Source: Fidelibacterota bacterium
Lineage (GTDB): Bacteria > Fidelibacterota > UBA2242 > JAFGTP01
Direction of reading: 5' to 3'
Assembly: GCA_021735285.1 (NCBI GenBank)
Contig: JAIPHI010000178.1
Location: 1 to 5,475 of the forward strand
Length of the DNA: 5,475 nt
Part shown: positions 1 to 5,262 of the stretch, piece by piece
Numbering within the stretch: position 1 is the first letter of the stretch
Layout: each line of letters opens with the position of its first letter
The notes under the pieces: generated by a model
What the model was told of the DNA's origin: nothing
The model's input: only the letters and a program-made list of their open reading frames with translations
The model's database searches: none
Translations under genes and position numbers: made by a program

Positions 1-119
1 ATGTCAAAATTATAAATGAAGAGAATGTGACTAACAAAGAAAGTGATTTTTACGAAATCAAAGATGGTATAACCGTTATACCTAAAAATACAATTATAAA
101 TTCAGGCACAGTTATTTAG
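1..119 (+). CDS. glgC: Glucose-1-phosphate adenylyltransferase, C-terminal end (5' end outside window)
   Basis: This is the end of a gene that enters from the left; the reading frame begins at base 3 and stops with TAG at 117-119, leaving 38 residues. The tail reads FYEIKDGITVIPKN and finishes SGTVI. This matches the C-terminal signature of bacterial, cyanobacterial and plant ADP-glucose pyrophosphorylases, which end in a beta-helix domain with a pattern like Y-x-I-x-x-G-I-x-V-x-x-x-x-x-I-P-x-G-T-V-I. The enzyme makes ADP-glucose from glucose-1-phosphate and ATP, the committed step of glycogen synthesis in the cytoplasm. Only the C-terminal domain is visible, so catalytic residues cannot be checked. 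Other left-handed beta-helix nucleotidyltransferases are possible but fit the tail less well. Confidence 0.72.
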   Translation, partial: VKIINEENVTNKESDFYEIKDGITVIPKNTIINSGTVI

Positions 120-285
120 CCTGAAAAATTAATACCTTATCCAGAACTAGCCTCTCTCTATAAAGTCCATATTTGGCTATGCAGGGCTTTGGGATACGAT
201 CCAGGATAAATAATCTCTTTTCGAATGCTTTTGGGATTAGGATTAGCCATGCAAACATTTAAATTAAATTTTCTTGAAAAAAAAT

Positions 286-314
286 TTTAAAATACTATTT
301 ATGAATACTATAAT
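286..314 (+). promoter_or_regulatory. Candidate sigma-70-type promoter for the GAF-to-TonB operon
   Basis: A perfect TATAAT at 309-314 is preceded, at a 17-base spacing, by TTTAAA at 286-291, which matches four of six bases of TTGACA. The region upstream is A/T-tract-rich, as in an UP element. Transcription would start near 320, leaving a leader of about 120 bases before the ATG at 440. The -10 box is good, but in sequence this AT-rich such matches arise often by chance. Confidence 0.4.
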
Positions 315-343
315 CCATGAACTGATCATGAATAATCCGGATT
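310..343. repeat. Direct repeat and dyads around the predicted transcription start (possible operator)
   Basis: ATAATCC occurs at 310-316 and again at 332-338, exactly 22 bases apart, which is close to two helical turns. Between them lies the inverted pair CATGA 316-320 and TCATG 326-330. The second copy runs into a perfect ten-base palindrome, AATCCGGATT at 334-343. The cluster overlaps the candidate -10 box and predicted start site, where a repressor would bind. Whether any protein binds here is inference only. Confidence 0.3.
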
Positions 344-353
344 AGAAAAATTT

Positions 354-408
354 GTAAATTAATTCAATTAATTAGTTTCATTAAGATAAAAAAATTAATT
401 AAATTTAC
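354..408 (+). repeat. AT-rich repeat with fold-back potential in the operon leader
   Basis: AATTAATT occurs at 357-364, 366-373 and 393-400. GTAAATT at 354-360 can pair with AATTTAC at 402-408, and the inner AATTAATT copies can pair with each other, giving a long but almost wholly A-T stem around a loop at 374-392. It lies in the predicted 5' leader. Low thermal stability and simple composition make a functional role uncertain. Confidence 0.3.
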
Positions 409-439
409 CCCTCTAATCTAATTGATTATTTGTTGTCTT

Positions 440-916
440 ATGAGAAAATTGAAAAAACCAAATTATAATAAATTGTTTGCAGATTTGGATGATAATGTTG
501 CCAAATTGCAAAAAATTTGTGATTTTTTAAGAAATAATATCAAACATTATGACTGGGTTGGTTTTTATATGGTTCGACCGGGTAAAAATGAATTAGAATT
601 GGGACCTTTTTCGGGAGAAGCTACAGACCACAAAGTAATTCCATTTGGTAAAGGGGTATGTGGACAAAGTGCTACAAGAGAAGAAATGATCGTTGTGCCT
701 GATGTTACTGAGCTTGATAATTATTTGGCCTGTAGTTTGTATGTTAAGGCTGAAATTGTCGTACCTGTTTTTAAGCAGGGGAAATATATTGCCCAACTGG
801 ATATAGATTCTCATCAACTGGACCCTTTTACAAAAGAAGATGAAAATTATTTGAAAGATATTATTTCTCAGCTAACCTATCTGTTTCCAATAAGGGATTA
901 TAAAAGTGAGATTTAA
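440..916 (+). CDS. GAF-domain protein, free methionine-R-sulfoxide reductase (fRMsr) type
   Basis: A 158-residue cytoplasmic protein with no signal peptide or membrane segment, essentially one GAF domain. It carries the landmarks of fRMsr, which reduces free methionine-R-sulfoxide: DWVGFY 38-43, LGPF 54-57, GKGVCG 70-75, LACS 96-99, E105 and LDIDS 120-124. By spacing, C98 matches the catalytic Cys118 of the E. coli/Neisseria enzyme, C74 matches Cys94, and E105, D121 and D123 match ligand residues Glu125, Asp141 and Asp143. The position of Cys84, the usual resolving cysteine, is H64 here. The protein may therefore recycle through C74 or have become a ligand-binding GAF protein. The ATG at 440 was chosen; a TTG at 422 in the same frame would add a poorly matching cysteine-rich hexapeptide. 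Neither start has a Shine-Dalgarno site. The 3' end overlaps the protease gene by 11 bases. Confidence 0.82.
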   Translation: MRKLKKPNYNKLFADLDDNVAKLQKICDFLRNNIKHYDWVGFYMVRPGKNELELGPFSGEATDHKVIPFGKGVCGQSATREEMIVVPDVTELDNYLACSLYVKAEIVVPVFKQGKYIAQLDIDSHQLDPFTKEDENYLKDIISQLTYLFPIRDYKSEI

Positions 917-2516
917 ATTAAATAATAAAAAAATATTACTGACCGTTTTAATATTTTTCCTTGTTATAAGTATGTTCTTTTCGGGGAAAATATATAGGGC
1001 TGCTAACCAGTTATATTTAAAACTAAAAATACTTAACCAGGTTATAAGTCTGATCAATACCAATTATGTAGAGGTGCCTGATTGGGAGAAGATAATTACT
1101 GGTGGAATTGAGGGCATAATGGGTGAGCTGGATCCCCATTCAGTATATATAAAAAAGAAAAAAATGGAGGAAGTTGAAGAGGAATTCAAAGGTGAGTTTC
1201 AGGGGATTGGAATAGAATTTGACATCCTGAATGAATTTATAACCGTAATTTCTCCTATAGCAAATTCGCCTGCTGATCGCGCCGGACTCCAGGCCGGTGA
1301 TAAAATCGTTGAGATCAATGGTGAATCCGCAAAGGGGATTACGGAGGATGAAGTCTTTAAAAAACTGAGAGGACCGAAAGGTTCTAAAGTAGATATTACT
1401 ATTAGGCGGAGGGGAACAGAAGATTTTCAAGTCACTCTAATGAGAGATGATATTCCAATCTATAGTGTGCTAGCATCCATAATGTTGAATGATAGTACAG
1501 GTTATATTTATCTCCACCGTTTTTCTGAAACATCCCGTGAAGAAGTTGAGGAAGCTTTGCAAGAACTACATAAAAAAGGTGCAAAAGCCTACATTTTTGA
1601 TCTGCGTAATAATAGCGGAGGGTTACTTGGTCAGGCGGTTGATATTGCAGATTTTTTCATAGCAGGGGAGAAAAAACTTGTCTATACCAAAGGAAGAAAG
1701 GAAGAAACTGAGCAGGAATATTATTCCAGTCAAGCTTATCCTTATGAAGAGAAACCATTAGTTGTCTTGATAAATAGAGCTTCAGCAAGTGCCAGTGAAA
1801 TTATCGCTGGAGCAGTACAAGATTTGGATAGAGGTCTGATCCTGGGCGAAAGAAGTTTTGGCAAAGGGCTAGTTCAGAGGCAATATAAATTACAGGATGG
1901 TTCGGCAGTAAGAATTACTGTTGCAAGGTATTACACACCAGCCGGTCGTTTGATCCAAAGACCCTATGATGGTGATATGGAAGATTATTATGAAACTTTT
2001 ACTTATGAAAACAGAGATTCAGTCATGGCTGAACGCGACTCTCTACAAAATAAAATTGAGTATAAAACCAAAGGTGGAAGAGTAGTGTATGGTGGGGGTG
2101 GAATAACTCCTGATTACCATGTTGAAGACAGTTTGGATCTGAAAGAAGCGACTCTTAAAATATTAAGATCACCTCAACGCTTTGTTTTCAATTTTGCTAC
2201 TGATTACGCAGCAAAAAACCAGAAACTTAAAGAGGATAAAGAACAGTTTATTGACAGCTTTCAGCTTTCTGAAAAAGCCTATCAAGATTTTAAAATTGCT
2301 ATCCAAAAGGAGCTACAAGATAGTATTGACCTTGTTGAAATTGATCATGATAAACAATTCATAAAAAATAGAATAAAGGCTGAGATAGCACGAAACTTTT
2401 GGCAATATGACGAGTACTATAAAGTGATAAGGAGATATGATAATCATATTCAATTTGCTCTTGATAAAATAAGTGAAGCTCGTCAATTGTTTAAGGTTAA
2501 CAGGAATAAAAAATAA
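906..2516 (+). CDS. S41-family carboxyl-terminal processing protease (CtpA/Tsp type)
   Basis: A 536-residue membrane-anchored periplasmic serine protease. A basic start and hydrophobic segment at about residues 9-26 act as signal anchor. An N-terminal helical part (about 35-90, with GELDPHS at 73-79) leads into a PDZ domain (about 92-180, loop GIGIEF 100-105) and the S41 core (about 190-405), with FDLRNNSGG at 231-239. By spacing to E. coli Tsp (S430, D441, K455, Q459), S295 in SASASE is the nucleophile, K320 in FGKG the base, and D306 and Q324 are also kept, so it should be active. The charged helical tail (about 410-536) resembles that of long S41 proteases from Bacteroidetes-like lineages. 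The GTG at 906 has AAGGGA at 892-897 as ribosome site and lies inside the GAF gene, which suggests translational coupling. Substrates are unknown; the family trims envelope proteins at C-termini. Confidence 0.93.
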   Translation: MRFKLNNKKILLTVLIFFLVISMFFSGKIYRAANQLYLKLKILNQVISLINTNYVEVPDWEKIITGGIEGIMGELDPHSVYIKKKKMEEVEEEFKGEFQGIGIEFDILNEFITVISPIANSPADRAGLQAGDKIVEINGESAKGITEDEVFKKLRGPKGSKVDITIRRRGTEDFQVTLMRDDIPIYSVLASIMLNDSTGYIYLHRFSETSREEVEEALQELHKKGAKAYIFDLRNNSGGLLGQAVDIADFFIAGEKKLVYTKGRKEETEQEYYSSQAYPYEEKPLVVLINRASASASEIIAGAVQDLDRGLILGERSFGKGLVQRQYKLQDGSAVRITVARYYTPAGRLIQRPYDGDMEDYYETFTYENRDSVMAERDSLQNKIEYKTKGGRVVYGGGGITPDYHVEDSLDLKEATLKILRSPQRFVFNFATDYAAKNQKLKEDKEQFIDSFQLSEKAYQDFKIAIQKELQDSIDLVEIDHDKQFIKNRIKAEIARNFWQYDEYYKVIRRYDNHIQFALDKISEARQLFKVNRNKK

Positions 2517-2591
2517 TTGTTGTAATAATTAAAGTTGCTATTTAAATTATACAGTCTTTAAGTAACGAATTGAGAATATAGAAATGTGAAA

Positions 2592-2599
2592 AAAGGAGG
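2592..2599 (+). promoter_or_regulatory. Strong Shine-Dalgarno site that fixes the exbB start
   Basis: AAAGGAGG lies ten bases before the ATG at 2610. The frame is open back to a GTG at 2586, but that longer reading would place this site inside the coding region and translate it as KKGG, so the ATG at 2610 is the better start. It is the strongest ribosome site in the window, in keeping with the high ExbB stoichiometry of these motors. Confidence 0.8.
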
Positions 2600-2609
2600 A
2601 AATTCACAA

Positions 2610-3218
2610 ATGATTGAATTATTTAACCAGGGCGGACCTTTTATGTGGCCAATTTTAGGTCTTTTGGTTTTCGCTTTAGTTCTAGTATTAGAGAGAATTT
2701 ACACCTTAACAAAATCTTCATTGTCTACAAAAAAATTCGTCCCACAAGTTAACCAGGCGCTGGAAGAAGGCGGTGTTAAAGAAGCAATTAAAGTATGTGA
2801 AGAAACACCAGGTGCTGTATCTGAAATTTTTCATGCTGGTCTGTCCCGGGCAAAATATGGTATTGATTCAGTTGAAAAAGCAATTTCCGATGCCGGAACA
2901 GTTGAGATGGCTTTTCTTGAAAGAGGAATGGTATGGTTATCAATGATTATCGCAGTTGCGCCGATGTTAGGATTTGCTGGAACAGTCGCTGGAATGGTAA
3001 AAGCCTTTCAAGATATTGAAGCTGCAAATAATATTTCTCCTGCTGTTGTTGCTGGTGGTATTTCCCAGGCTCTATTGACAACATTATTTGGTCTTATTGT
3101 AGGTATTATAACACAGGTTTTTTATAATTTATTTACCTCCAGGGTTGACAAAATTGTGATTGATATGGAAGAAAATACCATTAATCTAATGGATAAATTG
3201 GTTGAAAAAATAGACTAA
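2610..3218 (+). CDS. exbB: ExbB/TolQ/MotA-family proton channel protein
   Basis: A 202-residue inner-membrane protein with the three-helix layout of ExbB/TolQ: TM1 about 12-28, a cytoplasmic loop about 30-106, TM2 about 107-130 and TM3 about 148-172. The family signature PMLGFAGTVAGMVKAF is at 118-133, and ALLTTLFGL at 154-162. T125 and T158 are 33 residues apart, the same spacing as the pore threonines T148 and T181 of E. coli ExbB. The protein forms the oligomeric channel around ExbD helices that converts the ion gradient into movement of TonB. Start is the ATG after the strong ribosome site; a 93-base spacer separates it from the protease gene and 15 bases from the next gene. TolQ or a gliding-type motor are alternatives, but a TonB three genes downstream favours ExbB. 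Confidence 0.92.
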   Translation: MIELFNQGGPFMWPILGLLVFALVLVLERIYTLTKSSLSTKKFVPQVNQALEEGGVKEAIKVCEETPGAVSEIFHAGLSRAKYGIDSVEKAISDAGTVEMAFLERGMVWLSMIIAVAPMLGFAGTVAGMVKAFQDIEAANNISPAVVAGGISQALLTTLFGLIVGIITQVFYNLFTSRVDKIVIDMEENTINLMDKLVEKID

Positions 3219-3233
3219 AAAGAGTGTGTAAAT

Positions 3234-3629
3234 ATGTTAGTAGATAAAAATAAAAAAAGGGAAGATGCTGAGGTCCCACAGGGATCACTTGCAGATATTT
3301 CTTTCCTGATCTTAATATTCTTTATGGTCTCAACAACTATAAACATGGATAAGGGAATTGGTCTGATTTTACCAGGCGAAGGTCAAGAGAAAGAAATATA
3401 TAAAGAGAATATCACCAATGTAATGGTGGACCCTAGAGGCAATGTTCTTCTCGATGAGAAGCAAGTTGAAATGCAAAATCTTTCTGGCGAATTAAGACAA
3501 ATCCTGAGTGAAAAACCGGATATGATCTTCTCTGTTAAAACCCATCCTAAAACAAAATATCAGGATTATATTGATGTTCTTGATAAATTGAAAACCGTTA
3601 ATGCTAAAAATATATCTATTGCTCAATAA
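3234..3629 (+). CDS. exbD: ExbD/TolR-family biopolymer transport protein, first copy
   Basis: A 131-residue protein with a short charged cytoplasmic N-terminus, one membrane helix (about 19-36, containing FFMVSTT) and a periplasmic domain (about 40-131). D21 in SLADISF is the conserved ion-carrying aspartate. L46-P47 just after the helix matches the LP motif in the periplasmic linker of ExbD. It should sit in the ExbB pore and couple ion flow to TonB. The ribosome site (AAGAG region just upstream) is weak. The gene lies 15 bases after exbB and 11 before a second, clearly different exbD, so the two could form a mixed ExbD pair. TolR is an alternative name by homology; the TonB context favours ExbD. 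Confidence 0.9.
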   Translation: MLVDKNKKREDAEVPQGSLADISFLILIFFMVSTTINMDKGIGLILPGEGQEKEIYKENITNVMVDPRGNVLLDEKQVEMQNLSGELRQILSEKPDMIFSVKTHPKTKYQDYIDVLDKLKTVNAKNISIAQ

Positions 3630-3640
3630 CAGGGGGTATA

Positions 3641-4048
3641 ATGAAATTAAAAAGAAAAAGTGAACGAAAAACGGATATCCCTACTGCTTCTCTTCCGGAT
3701 ATTATTTTTATGCTCATCTTCTTTTTTATGGTGTCCTCTGTTCTGAAGAAGTCAGAAGGTCTCCCTATTACTTTACCGGAAGCAAAACAGATACAAAAGC
3801 TGGAATCTAGAGTACACGTAGCTCAAGTCTGGATTTCTAAATCGGGTATGATATCAATCGATGGAAAAATCGTTGAACCTGCTAGTATCAGAAATATAAT
3901 GTATAAGAAACGTGTAGCAGATCCGCAGCTTACTGTATCTGTGCGAGCCGATCGTCAAACCCCTATGGAAGTCATTGATAAAGTCCATAAGGAGTTAAGA
4001 AAGGCTGATGCATTAAAGGTAAATTATTCATCTAGAACTGCAACATAG
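3641..4048 (+). CDS. exbD: ExbD/TolR-family biopolymer transport protein, second copy
   Basis: A 135-residue protein with a very basic N-terminus (KLKRKSERK), one membrane helix (about 18-35, containing FFFMVSS) and a periplasmic domain. D20 in SLPDIIF is the conserved channel aspartate, and L45-P46 repeats the post-helix LP motif. The periplasmic part is more basic and differs from that of the preceding copy across most of its length, so this is an old paralogue rather than a recent tandem duplication. AGGGGG at 3631-3636 serves as ribosome site, four bases before the ATG. It is 11 bases from both neighbours. Paired exbD genes next to exbB and tonB are known in several diderm phyla; a hetero-dimer in the channel is an inference. 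Confidence 0.9.
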   Translation: MKLKRKSERKTDIPTASLPDIIFMLIFFFMVSSVLKKSEGLPITLPEAKQIQKLESRVHVAQVWISKSGMISIDGKIVEPASIRNIMYKKRVADPQLTVSVRADRQTPMEVIDKVHKELRKADALKVNYSSRTAT

Positions 4049-4059
4049 GGATTATATAT

Positions 4060-4731
4060 ATGATACTTAGAAAAAAACCAGAAGCTAGTTTAAAACTAAA
4101 ATACCCATTAATATTACGGGTAAGTTTAGTCCTCAGTTTAATTTTTCTGATCACTTTTATGTTGGCTTTTCCTAAATTTAGAAGAGAAGCTAAACAAATT
4201 GAACAAAAGCAATCTTTTATTAAACAGGATGAATCAGTTGTAACTGAACAACAAATCCAGTCTGCTGCTCCTCCTTCAAAAGCCACAATACCTGTGGAAT
4301 CAGAAGATGAAGACCTTGCTAATGAGGATTTCGATTTTGATATGCAGGATTTTGAAAATTATCAAGCGGATGAATGGTCAGCACCACCTCCTCCACCAGA
4401 AGAAGAAAATGATAATTCAAGACGGAGAAGATTTATTGCTTATGATGAAGCTCCGCAGCCAATTGGTGGTTTTAAAGCAATTCAACAAAATATTATTTAT
4501 CCGGAAATTGCAAGAGAAGCCGGAATTGAAGGCAAGGTTGTAATTCGAGCTTTTATTGATAAGAATGGTGATGTCCAGGAATGCGAAGTTGATCAGGGAA
4601 TACCAAATACAGGTCTTAATGAAGCTGCTATTAATGCCATAAAAAGAACAAAATTTAAACCGGCAATGCAGAGAGATAGAAAAGTTGGAGTGTGGATTTC
4701 CATACCTGTATTTTTCCGTTTAAATAAATAA
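4060..4731 (+). CDS. tonB: TonB energy transducer protein
   Basis: A 223-residue protein anchored in the inner membrane by one helix (about 17-37) after a basic N-terminus, with a periplasmic linker (about 40-138) and a TonB C-terminal domain (about 139-223). The domain shows YPEIAREAGIEGKV at 147-160, the F-I-D-x-N-G-x-V turn at 165-172, AAINAIKRTKFKPA at 189-202 and a final VPVFFRL-like strand (IPVFFRL 215-221). It should carry ExbB/ExbD-generated force to outer-membrane receptors. The linker is unusual: 13 of residues 80-105 are acidic, followed by only five prolines in a row (109-113) and an RRRR at 121-124, unlike the long Pro-Lys/Pro-Glu rod of E. coli TonB. The ribosome site AGGGA overlaps the preceding stop codon. 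A strong terminator follows, so this is the last gene of the operon. Confidence 0.92.
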   Translation: MILRKKPEASLKLKYPLILRVSLVLSLIFLITFMLAFPKFRREAKQIEQKQSFIKQDESVVTEQQIQSAAPPSKATIPVESEDEDLANEDFDFDMQDFENYQADEWSAPPPPPEEENDNSRRRRFIAYDEAPQPIGGFKAIQQNIIYPEIAREAGIEGKVVIRAFIDKNGDVQECEVDQGIPNTGLNEAAINAIKRTKFKPAMQRDRKVGVWISIPVFFRLNK

Positions 4732-4776
4732 AAGTGATTTGCTGAGATAAATACATCCTAGCAAAATTAAAAATTT

Positions 4777-4810
4777 AAAAGGGTGGCTCCTATCATGAGT
4801 CACCCTTTTT
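4777..4810 (+). terminator. Rho-independent terminator after tonB
   Basis: AAAAGGGTGGCTC at 4777-4789 pairs with GAGTCACCCTTTT at 4797-4809 over 13 positions (one G-U), closing a seven-base loop, and is followed by more T-rich sequence to about 4819. It lies 45 bases after the tonB stop. The A-run before the left arm means it could also work on the other strand, but no - strand gene ends here. Confidence 0.93.
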
Positions 4811-4814
4811 GCAT

Positions 4815-4850
4815 TTTTTAGGTTTTATGCGCATATTTATTATATATACT
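4815..4850 (+). promoter_or_regulatory. Likely promoter zone of the 119-residue gene
   Basis: The terminator isolates the next gene from the operon, so a promoter is expected between 4811 and 4866. TATTAT at 4838-4843 and TATACT at 4845-4850 are the best -10 candidates. No good -35 box accompanies either; TTTTTA at 4815-4820 is at 17 bases from the first but matches only three of six bases. Confidence 0.28.
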
Positions 4851-4878
4851 ATGAAAAGTTTGTAATGGAGAGGTTGTT

Positions 4879-5238
4879 ATGAGCAAAAATTTAAAAAGAT
4901 GTAGAGACCTGATTGCTATTGAATTGGAAGACCTAAAAATGGATATTGAACATCTACTTGAAATTAATAAGAAAAAAATTGATAATGACGAAATTACCAA
5001 TTATGTATTTCGGGAGAATAGGGTCACATTAAAAGATGAGATTAATGCCATTAAGACTTTTCATAGAACTGTAGATAATTTAAGTCTATCTAATTTTAAT
5101 TCAAGGGAAGAAATATTTGAATATCTTGAAAACAAATTTGAGAGAATTGTTGAAGAAGCCGGATATGGAAAAGGTATCCTATATTTTGTAAAGAGAAAAC
5201 TTAATAAGATTAGGAAATATCTTTGTATCACACAGTGA
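4879..5238 (+). CDS. Small charged helical protein of unknown function
   Basis: I do not recognise this 119-residue protein. It has a strong ribosome site (GGAGAGG at 4867-4873, five bases before the ATG) and codon use like its neighbours, so it is very likely a real gene. It has no signal peptide or membrane segment and should be cytoplasmic. Residues about 1-75 are rich in Leu, Ile, Glu, Lys and Asp in a heptad-like pattern that suggests helices or a short coiled coil. A second helical part follows (about 77-98), then a Gly-containing turn (AGYGKG about 94-99) and a strongly basic tail (KRKLNKIRKY about 105-114). It has its own transcription unit between the operon terminator and a convergent antiporter gene. 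A protein-protein or nucleic-acid contact through the basic tail is possible but unproven. Confidence 0.72.
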   Translation: MSKNLKRCRDLIAIELEDLKMDIEHLLEINKKKIDNDEITNYVFRENRVTLKDEINAIKTFHRTVDNLSLSNFNSREEIFEYLENKFERIVEEAGYGKGILYFVKRKLNKIRKYLCITQ

Positions 5239-5262
5239 GGATATTTTAAAATAACTTTCCTT

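Larger units (their letters stand above)
120..439. other. 320-base intergenic region before the GAF gene
   Basis: No convincing gene lies here. The stretch has two different halves. Bases about 137-250 have a G+C content near that of the genes and hold several possible pairings: TTATCC 137-142 with GGATAA 204-209, TAGCC 148-152 with GGCTA 175-179, GGAT 192-195 with ATCC 199-202, and a tandem GATTAG at 235-246. Bases about 251-410 are extremely AT-rich and hold a candidate promoter, a dyad cluster and repeated AATTAATT. No clear glgC terminator with a GC stem and T tract was found. Confidence 0.6.

Noticed and set aside
158..250. A 30-codon ATG-started reading frame on the - strand beginning MANPNPKSIRKE in the intergenic region
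   Set aside because: It has no ribosome site, no recognisable similarity and is short enough to arise by chance; it may only reflect the gene-like composition of this stretch.
422..439. TTG at 422 as start of the GAF gene
   Set aside because: It adds IICCL-type residues not expected at the start of a GAF protein and has no ribosome site; the ATG at 440 gives a normal N-terminus.
2520..2553. A possible promoter before exbB (TTGTAA 2520-2525 with TAAATT 2543-2548, or TATACA 2548-2553)
   Set aside because: Each box matches poorly or has the wrong spacing, and AT-rich sequence gives such matches freely; the 93-base spacer alone is weak evidence.
2586..2609. GTG at 2586 as an alternative start of exbB
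   Set aside because: It would place the best Shine-Dalgarno sequence of the window inside the coding region; the ATG at 2610 fits family length and ribosome spacing.
4032..4286. 84-residue - strand reading frame opposite the start of tonB, and similar antisense frames opposite the GAF, protease and 119-residue genes
   Set aside because: They lie fully across well-supported genes on the other strand, lack ribosome sites and have no recognisable domains.
5242..5253. Perfect palindrome TATTTTAAAATA between the convergent stop codons
   Set aside because: It is entirely A/T, has no loop or GC stem, and is not a plausible terminator or binding site without other evidence.
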